Assembly: GCA_052400625.1 (NCBI GenBank)
Contig: JBQTGH010000012.1
Source of the DNA: Thermophagus sp052400625
GTDB taxonomy: Bacteria; Bacteroidota; Bacteroidia; Bacteroidales; Marinilabiliaceae
DNA: 64,000 nt
Direction: 5' to 3' (one strand)
The notes beneath the pieces were generated by a model. That model was not told the DNA's origin and ran no database searches. It worked only from the letters and a program-made list of their open reading frames with translations. The number at the start of each line of letters is the position of its first letter. The stretch's first letter is position 1. Below are positions 36,101 to 44,943 of this stretch, piece by piece. The position numbers and the translations under genes were made by a program.

Positions 36101-37166
36101 GATAATAATGTTCGATGATTTTACTGTTGGAAGATAGATAATGAACTCCTCCAAAATATGTTCCCACCCAGATCCCTTCTTCTCGGTCTTTGTATATGGA
36201 ATAGACATTTTGGTCCTTTAGGCTGTGAGGATCACCGGGGTCATCTATTCTGTTGTATTCGAGTGTTTTTTTATTAAAGAGGTATAACCCGTCGTCGGCC
36301 CCAACCAAAAGTTCGTTTTTTTGATATTCGAATATTGCTCTGATATGTGTGATATAGGTCCGATCCTTTGAGCTAAAATAAGAAGTGAATTTGCCGGAGG
36401 TTCTGTTAAATCGAACAAGCCCTCCACTCCAGGTTCCCAGCCATAATTCTCCGTCTGAATCTTCTGAAATAGCCAGTATTTCAGGATCTTCTATGGGACT
36501 GTCGGGTTCTCGGGAGCCATAAGTGATAAAGGTGGTGGTCTCCTTGTTATAAGCACTGAGCCCATTTCGAGTCCCTATCCACATGGTGCCTGCATTATCG
36601 CGGTAGATTCTCCACACCAGATTGGAGCCTAAAGAGGTGCTGGTACTGCCTTGGGTATATTGAACCAATGTTTTGGTGGTTTTTGAAAAACAGAATACAC
36701 CCTGAGTTGGAGTTCCAATCCAAATTTTATCCTTATTTCCTGCTTTTATGGATGTTACAGTTGAATGAATAGAGACTCCGTCTTTCGTCCTGAAACTGAA
36801 CGGGTTAAACTGTTCGGTCACCGGGTCGAATAAATAGAGCTGATGATCCGTCCCTACCCATATTATGTGGTCTTCATCCTGAAAAAGATCCCGGATGAAA
36901 TTGTTTCCAATGGATTGGGGATTTCCCGGTTCATGCTTAAAAATTTTAAACTCTTTTCCATCAAAACGATTTAATCCATCCTTGGTGCCAAACCACAAAA
37001 AGCCCTGATGGTCCTGTAGTATGCATTGAACAGTATTTTCGGAAAGGCCATCGTTAACCTGGAAATTTTTGAATTTGAAATTGTAGGCAGCAGCCATCTG
37101 TCCCAAGTAAATGGTCAGTATAAAAATAAATATCAGTGTTTTGGGCCACTTATAGGAAAAAAGCAT
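33129..37166 (-). CDS. Hybrid two-component system regulator (HTCS)
   Basis: A 1345-residue one-protein sensor-regulator typical of Bacteroidota polysaccharide loci. A signal or anchor segment is followed by a periplasmic sensor made of two beta-propeller sets (many WxGT repeats such as GFLWFGTKDGLNRF) and a Y_Y_Y domain. One membrane helix lies at about residue 800. Next come HisKA with phospho-acceptor H849 (MAHEIRTPL), a HATPase domain (DDGPGIDPKYRKRIFDPFF), a receiver with D1143 (IIISDIVMPE) and an AraC-type helix-turn-helix at about 1240-1340. All catalytic landmarks are present. It is divergent from susC at 37432 and so probably senses an oligosaccharide from, and activates, that locus. 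Confidence 0.95.
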   Translation of the reverse strand: MLFSYKWPKTLIFIFILTIYLGQMAAAYNFKFKNFQVNDGLSENTVQCILQDHQGFLWFGTKDGLNRFDGKEFKIFKHEPGNPQSIGNNFIRDLFQDEDHIIWVGTDHQLYLFDPVTEQFNPFSFRTKDGVSIHSTVTSIKAGNKDKIWIGTPTQGVFCFSKTTKTLVQYTQGSTSTSLGSNLVWRIYRDNAGTMWIGTRNGLSAYNKETTTFITYGSREPDSPIEDPEILAISEDSDGELWLGTWSGGLVRFNRTSGKFTSYFSSKDRTYITHIRAIFEYQKNELLVGADDGLYLFNKKTLEYNRIDDPGDPHSLKDQNVYSIYKDREEGIWVGTYFGGVHYLSSNSKIIEHYYPKQHKNSLSGKAVSQFCEDPAGNLWIATEDGGLNYFDTKTKIFTSYIPSEQGKSISYHNIHALALKNHKLWIGTFSRGLDVMDLNTGKFKNYQYHPGDTNTINDNCVFSLYQSKSGSLYVGTPFGLSRYNPDKDNFTRIPEIKGFVYDMTEDHLGNFWVACYGDGLFKRSPETGTWNNYRHKANDRKSLCFNKLTDVFLDEQHRLWVSSEGGGICKYNYDSDDFLTINHSNGLPNNVTYGVVDDNHGYIWVSTNKGISRIDPNTLAIKTYTQEDGLQSNQFNYRSTYKARNGKFYFGGINGFNAFYPNDLKTNKYVPPVLITKFELLDSPDSALNDSVFNQALNTTKKISLKYNQASFRINFVNLSFQAPSKNKCAYILENLNSSWITTTKQNQVSYINLAPGHYVFKVKGCNNDGVWNTVGDDLSIEILPPPWKTNFAYTAYTILIFIIILSLAKIYLKISHARHEKKLEEFKIKKEKEMYLSKINFFTNMAHEIRTPLSLIKAPLDSIKSSGLSKSEIDENIQVIDKNAERLLNLVNQLLDFRKIEENHYTPNFEPVNFNTLIADICYRFKPAASQKKLLLTTDIPNHPVICNADRDALTKIVSNLMTNALKFTSHKINVSLNKTEDWIEIAVSDDGPGIDPKYRKRIFDPFFQIDFTNNDDKKYGTGIGLAFSKQLAEKHNGTIFLKNVPDHPGTCFVVQINTNLNNNQPSVTPDEVPLPQQDTNNTSNAKNNGKPNLLIVEDNEDLCNFLERNLKVEYSVYKASNGKEALELLEIQNIDIIISDIVMPEIDGLELVQSTKQNTQFSHLPIILLSARTNVETKIQGLDAGADSYIEKPFSLDYLKAQIHSLVRNRERLLEKFANSPFVPYGSIANNKKDEEFLNQLNQEIENNLTNTDFSINHLANFLSMSRSNLQRKIKGISGMTPNDYIRVYKLKRAARLIIEGEYRINEICYLVGFNNPSYFAKCFHKQFGKLPSEFQKDNARA

Positions 37167-37431
37167 GTCGTAGAATGTTGTTGATTGCTAAATAAATGAA
37201 ATCTTTTGAGATGTCAATACAAAAATTAGGTCAAGTAATAAAAATCTTTAGGCATTGGATTGCTATTAAATAAATATTTTAACATTTGGTTAAAATATGG
37301 TAGGTTTTGAAGCATTAATTGTATAAGGATGTTAAGAAATGGTTTTAATTTGCAATCAGTTCAATGACAAATCTTCTAGATTGCTATTGGAAGTACCCAA
37401 AAGGTTGTTTAACTCAAATTCATATTCTATT

Positions 37432-40400
37432 ATGAAAAAATACTTGTTATTATTTGTAATGCTTATTCCGATAACGGTGTTATCACAAACGATTACTGTT
37501 ACCGGCCGGATTGTTGATAGCACCGGAGAACCTATTCCCGGTGTGTCGGTAGTGGTGCAGGGCACCTCCACCGGGACTATAACGGATTATGAAGGAACTT
37601 TCCGATTAGGGAATGTTCCTCCAGATGCAATTTTAATTTTTTCTTTTGTAGGGATGAAAACTCAGAACATTAATGTAGAAGGAAGGACTATTATTAATGT
37701 CACAATGGAGGAAGTTTCTTATGGATTGGATGAGGTGATTGCTGTGGGATATGGAGTACAGAAAAAAGAATCAATCACAGGAGCCATATCAGGAGTAACT
37801 TCAAATGATCTCGAAAGTGTCCACGCATCTACTGTAAGTTCCACTATTGCCGGGAAAATGGCAGGGGTTTCATTTCGGATGCCAGATGGTCGACCTGGAG
37901 CCAGTGCCAACATACAAATTCGTAATATGGGGAACCCACTTTATGTAATTGATGGGGTCCAAAAGGATGCGGGTCACTTTAACAACCTGTCACCAAACGA
38001 TATTGAAAGTATTACCATATTGAAGGATGCTTCAGCCGCTATTTATGGTGTTAGGGCCGCTAATGGAGTTGTGGTTGTAACCACTAAAAATGGAAAGCTT
38101 AATGAAAAAAATACAATCAATATTGATGCGTATATTGGATGGCAGAATTGGTCACGTTTTCCTGAAACGGTGGATGCCTATGAATGGATGCTAGGGAAAG
38201 CATATGCGGATATGAATCAAACAGGAAGTACCTCTATTACCCCTGAAGAGTTGGAATTATGGAAAGTGGGAACCCAGCCTGGATATCAGAGCTTTGATTG
38301 GTATGATTATATTATAAAGCCTAATGCCCCCCAGAACTCCATAAATGTTAATACCAGAGGGGGATCAGAAAAGATAAACTACTATCTTTCTTTTACGCAA
38401 TTGAACCAAACCTCCGTTCTAGGGAGGGAGTTTACCTTTGACCGAACAAATATTCAAACAAATGTAGATGCACAAATTGCCAAAAGTCTGAAAGTAGGGA
38501 CTCGAATTAATGGACGAGTTGAGACTCGAGATAATCCAGGAGTACCAGGTACTGATGATTACTGGGCACCTCGTTTTGCATTGTTTCGTAATCGACCAAG
38601 CTGGCGTCCCTATGCCAACGACAACCCTGAATATATCAATCATATTCCCAATATGGAAACGAACTGGGCGCTTCTGAACAAAAAAAATTCAGGATATTGG
38701 ACTGAAGATTGGCGAGTGTTGGATCTTCAATTCATTGCTGAATATCAAACGCCAATTGACGGTTTAACGGTTAAAGGGTTATATTCTTATTATATTGCAG
38801 ATCGATTGATGAATGGACACGAATATACTTATGATGCTTATAGTTATAACCCGGAAACTGATGAATATTATATATCATTTTCTAATAAAAATCCGTGGCG
38901 GGAACGGGGTACACATAAAAACATTGATAATGTCTGGCAGGCTCAGGTAAATTATAGTAAGACCTTTGGAGATCATGATGTCAATGCAACATTTGTAAAT
39001 GAACGTATTGAAAGAAGGGAGCTGGATGTGTGGGTTCACTCAGTGCCTAAGACAAATGCTTTGCCTCTCATTCAGTTTAACGACATGGATTCTTATGATG
39101 ATGTAGATTTCGAACAAGCAAGGATAGGGTACATTGGGCGATTGAATTACAATTATGCTAATAAATACTATCTTGAATTTTCAGGTCGCTATGATGGTTC
39201 CTGGAAATTTTCTGAAGATGACAGATGGGGATTTTTCCCTTCTGCTTCACTTGGATGGAGGATTACTGAAGAGAGTTTTATGGACAACTTGTTAGGCAGT
39301 AGTAGCTTTGATTTAAAGCTTAGAGCATCGTACGGGGAGTTAGGAGATGATGATGTGGGAATAGGAGCCTTTGATTATTGGTCCGGGTACAACTATGGGA
39401 CTTCAGTGGTGACCCTTGATGGAGAGCAGATAACTGGTGCAAGATATAAAGGCGAACCTATCACTTCAATTTCGTGGTATACCAGTAAAATTACCGATAT
39501 AGGTGCAGACTTTGCATTTATGGGAGGAAAAATTAATGGGACTCTGGATTATTTCTATCGTAAACGTGAAGGGCTAAGAGGCAGAAAATATGACGTACTT
39601 GTTCCAAATGAGTTAGGTTATTCCTTACCCGATGAAAATGTAAACAGTGATGCTACCATGGGTGCTGAGGCCATGTTAATTTATCATGGTAATGCCGGGG
39701 AGCTCGATTACTCCATTGGAGGTAATATATCATATGCCCGAAATAAATTTTTAGAATCGTATAAACCACGTTTTGGAAACTCATGGGATTATTTCCGAAA
39801 CTCCTCTGAAGACAGATGGACAGGAACCTACTGGGGATACGAAGTAATTGGCCAATTTGAATCTATTGAGCAAATTAATAATTATGAAGTTAATAATGAC
39901 GGTGTTGGAAACCGCGATATGCTTCCCGGAGACCTCATTTACAAGGATGTTAATAGAGATGGAGTAATCAATGAAATGGATATGAGACCTATTGGTTACC
40001 CTCGCGACCGAAATCCAATACTAAATTTTGGCTTTAATTTAACAGCTGAATATAAAGGATTTGACTTTCGAGCTGATTTTTCAGGAGGAGCCATGTTCTC
40101 TTATAATCAGGGATGGGAAATGCGTTGGCCTTATCAGAACACTGGTAACCTTTTGGCTCAATTCTATGATGATCGTTATCATCGATCCGATCCTTTCGAC
40201 TTAAACAGCGAATGGATACCAGGTAATTACCCTCCGTTGAGATTTAATGCCGGTTGGCATAATAACTACAATAAAAATTCCACTTTCTGGCTCACCAACG
40301 TTCATTATCTTCGTTGCAGAACACTGGAAATCGGATATTCCATCCCGAAATTACTCTTGGAAAAATTCGGATTGGAAAAAGCCCGATTCTTCTTAAATAC

Positions 40401-40524
40401 TTATAATTTATTCTCACTCGATAATGTTAGTAATTTGGGGGTAGAACCGGAAATAATGGATGAAAACGGATTGCAATATCCTCAAAATAAGTTGGTAAAC
40501 CTTGGTGTAAATCTTTCTTTCTAA
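37432..40524 (+). CDS. SusC/RagA-family TonB-dependent transporter of the arabinan-type locus
   Basis: A 1030-residue outer-membrane transporter. The signal peptide (MKKYLLLFVMLIPITVLSQ) fixes the start at ATG 37432; an upstream in-frame ATG at 37339 would add 31 unlikely residues. A regulatory-like domain (ITVTGRIVDSTGEPIPGVSV), a TonB-box region EVIAVGYGVQKKESITGA, a plug with IYGVRAANGVVVVTTKNG and a barrel ending LGVNLSF follow. It is the first gene of a plus-strand series and is followed 12 bp later by its SusD partner. It is divergent from the HTCS. Confidence 0.94.
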   Translation: MKKYLLLFVMLIPITVLSQTITVTGRIVDSTGEPIPGVSVVVQGTSTGTITDYEGTFRLGNVPPDAILIFSFVGMKTQNINVEGRTIINVTMEEVSYGLDEVIAVGYGVQKKESITGAISGVTSNDLESVHASTVSSTIAGKMAGVSFRMPDGRPGASANIQIRNMGNPLYVIDGVQKDAGHFNNLSPNDIESITILKDASAAIYGVRAANGVVVVTTKNGKLNEKNTINIDAYIGWQNWSRFPETVDAYEWMLGKAYADMNQTGSTSITPEELELWKVGTQPGYQSFDWYDYIIKPNAPQNSINVNTRGGSEKINYYLSFTQLNQTSVLGREFTFDRTNIQTNVDAQIAKSLKVGTRINGRVETRDNPGVPGTDDYWAPRFALFRNRPSWRPYANDNPEYINHIPNMETNWALLNKKNSGYWTEDWRVLDLQFIAEYQTPIDGLTVKGLYSYYIADRLMNGHEYTYDAYSYNPETDEYYISFSNKNPWRERGTHKNIDNVWQAQVNYSKTFGDHDVNATFVNERIERRELDVWVHSVPKTNALPLIQFNDMDSYDDVDFEQARIGYIGRLNYNYANKYYLEFSGRYDGSWKFSEDDRWGFFPSASLGWRITEESFMDNLLGSSSFDLKLRASYGELGDDDVGIGAFDYWSGYNYGTSVVTLDGEQITGARYKGEPITSISWYTSKITDIGADFAFMGGKINGTLDYFYRKREGLRGRKYDVLVPNELGYSLPDENVNSDATMGAEAMLIYHGNAGELDYSIGGNISYARNKFLESYKPRFGNSWDYFRNSSEDRWTGTYWGYEVIGQFESIEQINNYEVNNDGVGNRDMLPGDLIYKDVNRDGVINEMDMRPIGYPRDRNPILNFGFNLTAEYKGFDFRADFSGGAMFSYNQGWEMRWPYQNTGNLLAQFYDDRYHRSDPFDLNSEWIPGNYPPLRFNAGWHNNYNKNSTFWLTNVHYLRCRTLEIGYSIPKLLLEKFGLEKARFFLNTYNLFSLDNVSNLGVEPEIMDENGLQYPQNKLVNLGVNLSF

Positions 40525-40536
40525 AAAGCTGAAATT

Positions 40537-42432
40537 ATGAATAAATTAATCTATATAATAAGCGTAATCCTTGCTTTAGGATATTGGGGCTGTGATGATG
40601 ATGCTTTTCTGGATAGGGAACCGAAAGATATTTTGCTTGATGAACAAGTATATTCTGATAATGCCCTGGCTTTGGCAGTACTTGCAGATTTTTATTTCAG
40701 ATTGCCTGAATTCCAAGGACCGAATAACTGGTGGAATTTTGTTGATTTTGATGAAGGTTTCGGGTCGGCATTCGGTGATTATTGGCGACATAAAAATAAT
40801 GGATGGGATTTTGGTGAGTGGGGAATGTGGGACTATGGCTTCATACGTGAAATAAATCTGTTTATAGAGAAAGCGATGGAGGCTAATGAAAAGGAATTAA
40901 CTCAAAAAGCCAGATTTATTGCTGAGGGGCGTTTTATTCGTGCCTGGTTATATTTTGAGATGGTTAAGCGAATGGGTGGTGTCCCATTGATAACAGAGTC
41001 CATGACTTATGATTTTAGTGGAGATCCCACCTACCTTCAATATCCAAGGGCTAAAGAGTATGAAATTTATGATTTTATACTGAGTGAGTTAGATGCCATA
41101 AAGGGGGATCTGCCTTCAACTGCCGACATTAAATCCCGTGCGACCCAGGGCCTTGTTGATGCCATGAAATCAAGGGTGGCGTTGTATGCCGGATCTATTG
41201 CAAAACATGGGGTTAATACACCAAGCGTCTCACTTCCAGGTGGGGAGGTCGGGATTCCTGCTTCCATGGCTGAAGGTTATTATGAAAAGGCATTGAATGC
41301 TGCCGAAAAATTGATTAATGACGGTCCATATTCTCTGTATAAGGCAAAAGAAGATTTATCCGAAAATTTTGCAAACATTTTTATAGAAGAAAACAATAAT
41401 CCAGAAGTTATTTTTGCAAAAGACTTTATGCAGAGTGAAAAAGGGGATGGGAGATCTAATGCTTTCACTCTTGTAAATCAGCCATGGTCCGTTGCAGAGG
41501 ATCTTGAAGGGGGCCGTTTGAATCCCTCCTTAAACATGGTTCAGTCCTTTGAATTATTGGATAATACTTTTCAGAAATTTCAGACAAAAGATGAATTGGG
41601 TAATTGGATATTTTATGAGAAGCCAGAAGATATTTTTGCCAACAGGGATCCAAGATTAAAGGGAACAGTTATGATTCCAGGATCCAAGTTTAAAGGGAAA
41701 GATTTGGACATATGGGCCGGATATGCGCTACCTGATGGTACTTTAATTACAGGGGACCAGTTTGGAGAATATGGTGAAGTACCTGGATTAGGAAATGTTC
41801 AAGTCGTGGGTATGGATGGACCAATAGATAGATTGGAATTTTCAGCCCAAACAGGATTTTACATTAGAAAACATATGGATCCTGCCACTGGATCTGGACA
41901 ACGTGGTTTGAAAAGTGAGCAATGGTGGGTTAGGTATCGATTGGCAGAGGTTTATTTGAACGCGGCAGAAGCTGCATTTGAGTTAGGATACAATGATGTT
42001 GCCGCAGAATATTTAAATGTTGTTCGTAGAAGGGCAGGATTTACTATTGATTTGACTGAGGATGAAATATCATTTGATCGAATAGTTCATGAAAGGAAAG
42101 TGGAGTTGGCCTTCGAAGGTCATCAGCTTTGGGACTACAAACGTTGGAGAATTGCTCATAAAGTCTGGAACGGGGAACCCATTGACCATGTCCCCACTGA
42201 TCCTGGAAATGCCACTTCTGTTAGTACTCGTGTGTTTGGGCTTTGGCCATACAAATATTACGATCCCGAAAATTCAAATAATCCCAATAATGGAAAATAT
42301 GTATATAAAGAAATACTCCCAAGTGAGGTTACTGGGGCGGATCGTTTTCAATTAGGTAATTACTATTCCAGAATAGGTGATGATATATTAAATAATAATC
42401 CCTTGATTGTTAAGAATCCCAATCATAACTAA
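40537..42432 (+). CDS. SusD/RagB-family surface lipoprotein of the arabinan-type locus
   Basis: A 631-residue glycan-binding lipoprotein, longer than average for SusD. Lipidated C19 (GYWGC) is followed by DDDAF, an acidic surface-export signal. The body has NALALAVLADFYFRLP and RFIRAWLYFEMVKRMGGVPL, and the C-terminus has LNVVRRRAGFTID, HERKVELAFEGHQLWDYKRWR and LNNNPLIVKNPNHN. It lies 12 bp after susC and 13 bp before the DUF3823 gene, so all three are probably on one mRNA. Confidence 0.93.
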   Translation: MNKLIYIISVILALGYWGCDDDAFLDREPKDILLDEQVYSDNALALAVLADFYFRLPEFQGPNNWWNFVDFDEGFGSAFGDYWRHKNNGWDFGEWGMWDYGFIREINLFIEKAMEANEKELTQKARFIAEGRFIRAWLYFEMVKRMGGVPLITESMTYDFSGDPTYLQYPRAKEYEIYDFILSELDAIKGDLPSTADIKSRATQGLVDAMKSRVALYAGSIAKHGVNTPSVSLPGGEVGIPASMAEGYYEKALNAAEKLINDGPYSLYKAKEDLSENFANIFIEENNNPEVIFAKDFMQSEKGDGRSNAFTLVNQPWSVAEDLEGGRLNPSLNMVQSFELLDNTFQKFQTKDELGNWIFYEKPEDIFANRDPRLKGTVMIPGSKFKGKDLDIWAGYALPDGTLITGDQFGEYGEVPGLGNVQVVGMDGPIDRLEFSAQTGFYIRKHMDPATGSGQRGLKSEQWWVRYRLAEVYLNAAEAAFELGYNDVAAEYLNVVRRRAGFTIDLTEDEISFDRIVHERKVELAFEGHQLWDYKRWRIAHKVWNGEPIDHVPTDPGNATSVSTRVFGLWPYKYYDPENSNNPNNGKYVYKEILPSEVTGADRFQLGNYYSRIGDDILNNNPLIVKNPNHN

Positions 42433-42445
42433 AGGAAATTGAATT

Positions 42446-43144
42446 ATGGCAAAAATAAATATTATATTAATTTTGTTTGTGGCTGGTATATTGGCCTGCT
42501 GTGAATATGATAACTATGAAGAACCGCATTCCAGATTAAATGGTCATATTGTTTATGAGGGAGAGCCAATTAATGTAGCATACAATGCTTTGTTTTTCCA
42601 TCTTTACGAGCCAGGATGGCAGCTTTCTTATCCAATTAGAGTAGAAGTTGCTCAGGATGGCTCTTATTCAGCACTCTTATTTGACGGAGAATATAAGCTG
42701 ATTATCGATTCAAATCAAGGACCATTTAGAAATTTAACCAATCCGGAAACCCAATCCGATACCATTTTGGTTAGTGTCAAAGGGGAGACTGAGTTGGATA
42801 TTGAAGTCGAACCATATTATATGATTCGTAATGCATCTGTGTCAGTTAGTGGTCAAAAAGTTACAGCAAATTTTGGTCTAGAACAGATTATTAAGGATGA
42901 GGATGCAAGAAGCATTGAAGAGGTGTTTTTGTGTGTTCATAAACGGCAGTTTGTAGACAACTTTAACAATCTTTCAAGTGTAGAACTTGAAGGTGTTGAT
43001 ATAGAAGACATGGATTTAATAACTATGTCAATTAATGTACCGGAAATGACACCACCACAGGATTATGCATTTGTCCGTTTGGGTGTAAAGATTTCAGGAG
43101 TTGAAGACTTTCTATTCTCCGAAGTTTTTAAAGTTGAATTATAA
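42446..43144 (+). CDS. DUF3823-type lipoprotein
   Basis: A 232-residue predicted surface lipoprotein (lipobox near ILACC, followed by EYDNYEEP). The body is a beta-rich, two-domain protein with SRLNGHIVYEGEPI and DGEYKLIIDSNQGPF, the pattern of DUF3823 proteins found after SusC/SusD pairs. The role is probably glycan binding or assembly of the uptake complex; this is known only from context. It ends the susCD transcript, with a strong terminator 13 bp after the stop. Confidence 0.8.
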   Translation: MAKINIILILFVAGILACCEYDNYEEPHSRLNGHIVYEGEPINVAYNALFFHLYEPGWQLSYPIRVEVAQDGSYSALLFDGEYKLIIDSNQGPFRNLTNPETQSDTILVSVKGETELDIEVEPYYMIRNASVSVSGQKVTANFGLEQIIKDEDARSIEEVFLCVHKRQFVDNFNNLSSVELEGVDIEDMDLITMSINVPEMTPPQDYAFVRLGVKISGVEDFLFSEVFKVEL

Positions 43145-43156
43145 GAAAGAAACATA

Positions 43157-43191
43157 TTTGCCCGAAGTTTTCCCTTTCGGGCAAATTTTTC
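43157..43191 (+). terminator. Terminator after the susC-susD-DUF3823 unit
   Basis: TTTGCCCGAA (43157-43166) pairs perfectly with TTCGGGCAAA (43176-43185), followed by ATTTTTC. It separates the uptake genes from the enzyme genes downstream. Confidence 0.85.
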
Positions 43192-43431
43192 TTCTTTATT
43201 TATCATAAAGTGTAAAGGCTTTGAAATTTTTTCCCAATTATCATCTGGGACAATTTTCGGAAAGATGAATGAGAAAACGAGTATAATAAATGGTATAGAA
43301 AATAATATTATTGAAAATTAAAATTACAAAACGCCATCAAGTGCAAGGAATTTTGTTGATTTATTTTTTTTCTGATATTGATTTTGTATTAAACGCATAT
43401 CCAAGATAGCCAAGAAAAGAAAACAGACTAG
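43192..43431. other. AT-rich intergenic DNA before the SusD remnant
   Basis: I see no gene. The sequence shows no similarity to the missing front part of SusD, so the break that truncated the next gene lies near 43431. Confidence 0.4.
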
Positions 43432-43773
43432 CTGACTGAAAATTGTACCACGGAAGCCGTGGCCATGTTAGACCGAGTCAGAGCTCGTGCCAATATGCCA
43501 AAACTTGAAGTGAATCATCTCGAAGCCACACAAACCAAGGAAGCCTTTCTGGAACGGTTGCAAATGGAACGATCTCTTGAGCTGTGCCTCGAAGGACATC
43601 GTTGGGCCGATTTGAAACGTTGGGGTTTATTGAAGAGCCAGGAGGATGTTAATAAATTGGCTCAGAGGGATCCTGATTTCGACAATTTCATTGTAGGAAG
43701 ACATGAATGCCTTCCAATTCCGTCGAGTGAGGTAAATAATAATGAGAATCTCGATCAAAATCCCAATTATTAG
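43432..43773 (+). pseudogene. C-terminal fragment of a SusD-family gene
   Basis: Only the last ~113 codons remain. The frame opens after a TAG at 43429 and reads AMLDRVRARANMPKLE, RSLELCLEGHRWADLKRWG, ECLPIPSSEVNNN and ends LDQNPNY, all hallmarks of the SusD C-terminus. There is no lipobox, no TPR part and no ATG near the break. The fragment is not a copy of either intact SusD in this window. A terminator follows 42 bp later, so an older locus ended here and was deleted or replaced. Confidence 0.85.
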
Positions 43774-43814
43774 GAAAATAGTTGATCTTATTTTGATTAT
43801 TTATCAAAATATTA

Positions 43815-43856
43815 GAATGCGGTCGAAAGCATTTTTGGCCGCATTCAAGTATTTTT
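43815..43856 (+). terminator. Terminator after the SusD fragment
   Basis: GAATGCGG (43815-43822) pairs with CCGCATTC (43839-43846), followed by AAGTATTTTT. It is probably the original end of the lost operon. Confidence 0.7.
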
Positions 43857-43860
43857 AATA

Positions 43861-43960
43861 AATGAAACGAGTATGGCAAGAAAAATTTGCTATAAAAGCA
43901 AAGGGATTAATTGAACTATGCGAGTTCATTCGACTAATAACTTAGATAAACTTTATACTG
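43861..43960 (+). repeat. Inverted-arm element IR, copy 2
   Basis: Left arm AATGAAACGAGTATGGC, inner hairpin GCAA-GAAAAAT-TTGC, right arm CTATGCGAGTTCATTCGAC, and the tail TAACTTAG...CTTTATACTG leading straight into the ATG of the GH43 gene. The layout matches copy 1 at 30244, with a different inner stem sequence. Confidence 0.6.
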
Positions 43961-44941
43961 ATGAAAATGACAAATCAAATATTTATTTTGCTGATTTTTT
44001 TAGGTTTATCATGGGGGAGTTGTTCCGAAAACAAAGATGGAACAACAAGAGATGAGGAAGATATTGTCAAAGTTCCGTTAGGCGATCCATTTATAATGTA
44101 TTTTGATGGAGTTTACTATGCTTATGGGACTTTTTCCGAGGATGGAATCATTGTCTTTTCATCAACGGACCTTAAAAACTGGGAAATTCCGAAGGAATTG
44201 GTAAATGGTTTGGCCCTTCAAAAGTCTGATGTTTGGGGTGATAAATGGTTCTGGGCTCCTGAAGTTTATTCCATAAATGGTAAATTTTATATGTATTATT
44301 CAGCAGATGAACATATTTGTGTGGCGACCAGTGATAATCCATGGGGACCGTTTACACAGGAGGAGCAAAAACCGATGATTACCGACGAGAAATGTATTGA
44401 TAATTCTCTTTTCATTGATGAAGATGGAACGCCCTGGCTTTATTTTGTGCGGTTTAATGATGGGAATAATATATGGGTTGCGGAACTTGAAGAAAACCTG
44501 ATCGATATAAAACAGGAGACCATGAAACCATGCATTCATGTTTCACAAGAGTGGGAAACTGTTTGGCCGCGTGTAAATGAGGGCCCGTTTGTGATCCGTC
44601 ACAATGGAATTTATTACATGACTTATTCTGCTAACAGCTATGAGAGTCCCTTTTATGGTGTTGGTTATGCAACTTCACAAAATCCTGAAGGACCTTGGAT
44701 TAAATATGAAGGAAATCCAATTTTACAAAAGCCGGGGGAATTGGTAGGAGCCGGACACAGTGCTATGTTCCACGATGAAAGTGGAAGTCTAAAAATAGTT
44801 TTTCATGCGCACAACAATGAAAAAAGCATTCATCCGCGCCACATGTATGTAAGTACAGTAAGTTTTGAAGACCGCATTGACGGACAGGATGTGATGGTTA
44901 TTGACTCCAGTTATACAGTGCCTCAACTGAAAACGAATTGA
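43961..44941 (+). CDS. GH43-family glycoside hydrolase lipoprotein
   Basis: A 326-residue five-bladed beta-propeller enzyme. Lipidated C21 (SWGSC) is followed by SENKDG. The three acids of the GH43 site can be read: the Asp of PLGDPFIMYF near residue 42, the Asp of CIDNSLFIDEDG and the Glu of NEGPFVIRHNG. GH43 enzymes act on arabinans, arabinoxylans or galactans; neighbours suggest an arabinose-containing glycan, but the subfamily cannot be fixed here. The stop lies 2 bp before the next ATG, so translation is probably coupled. Confidence 0.85.
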   Translation: MKMTNQIFILLIFLGLSWGSCSENKDGTTRDEEDIVKVPLGDPFIMYFDGVYYAYGTFSEDGIIVFSSTDLKNWEIPKELVNGLALQKSDVWGDKWFWAPEVYSINGKFYMYYSADEHICVATSDNPWGPFTQEEQKPMITDEKCIDNSLFIDEDGTPWLYFVRFNDGNNIWVAELEENLIDIKQETMKPCIHVSQEWETVWPRVNEGPFVIRHNGIYYMTYSANSYESPFYGVGYATSQNPEGPWIKYEGNPILQKPGELVGAGHSAMFHDESGSLKIVFHAHNNEKSIHPRHMYVSTVSFEDRIDGQDVMVIDSSYTVPQLKTN

Positions 44942-44943
44942 AA

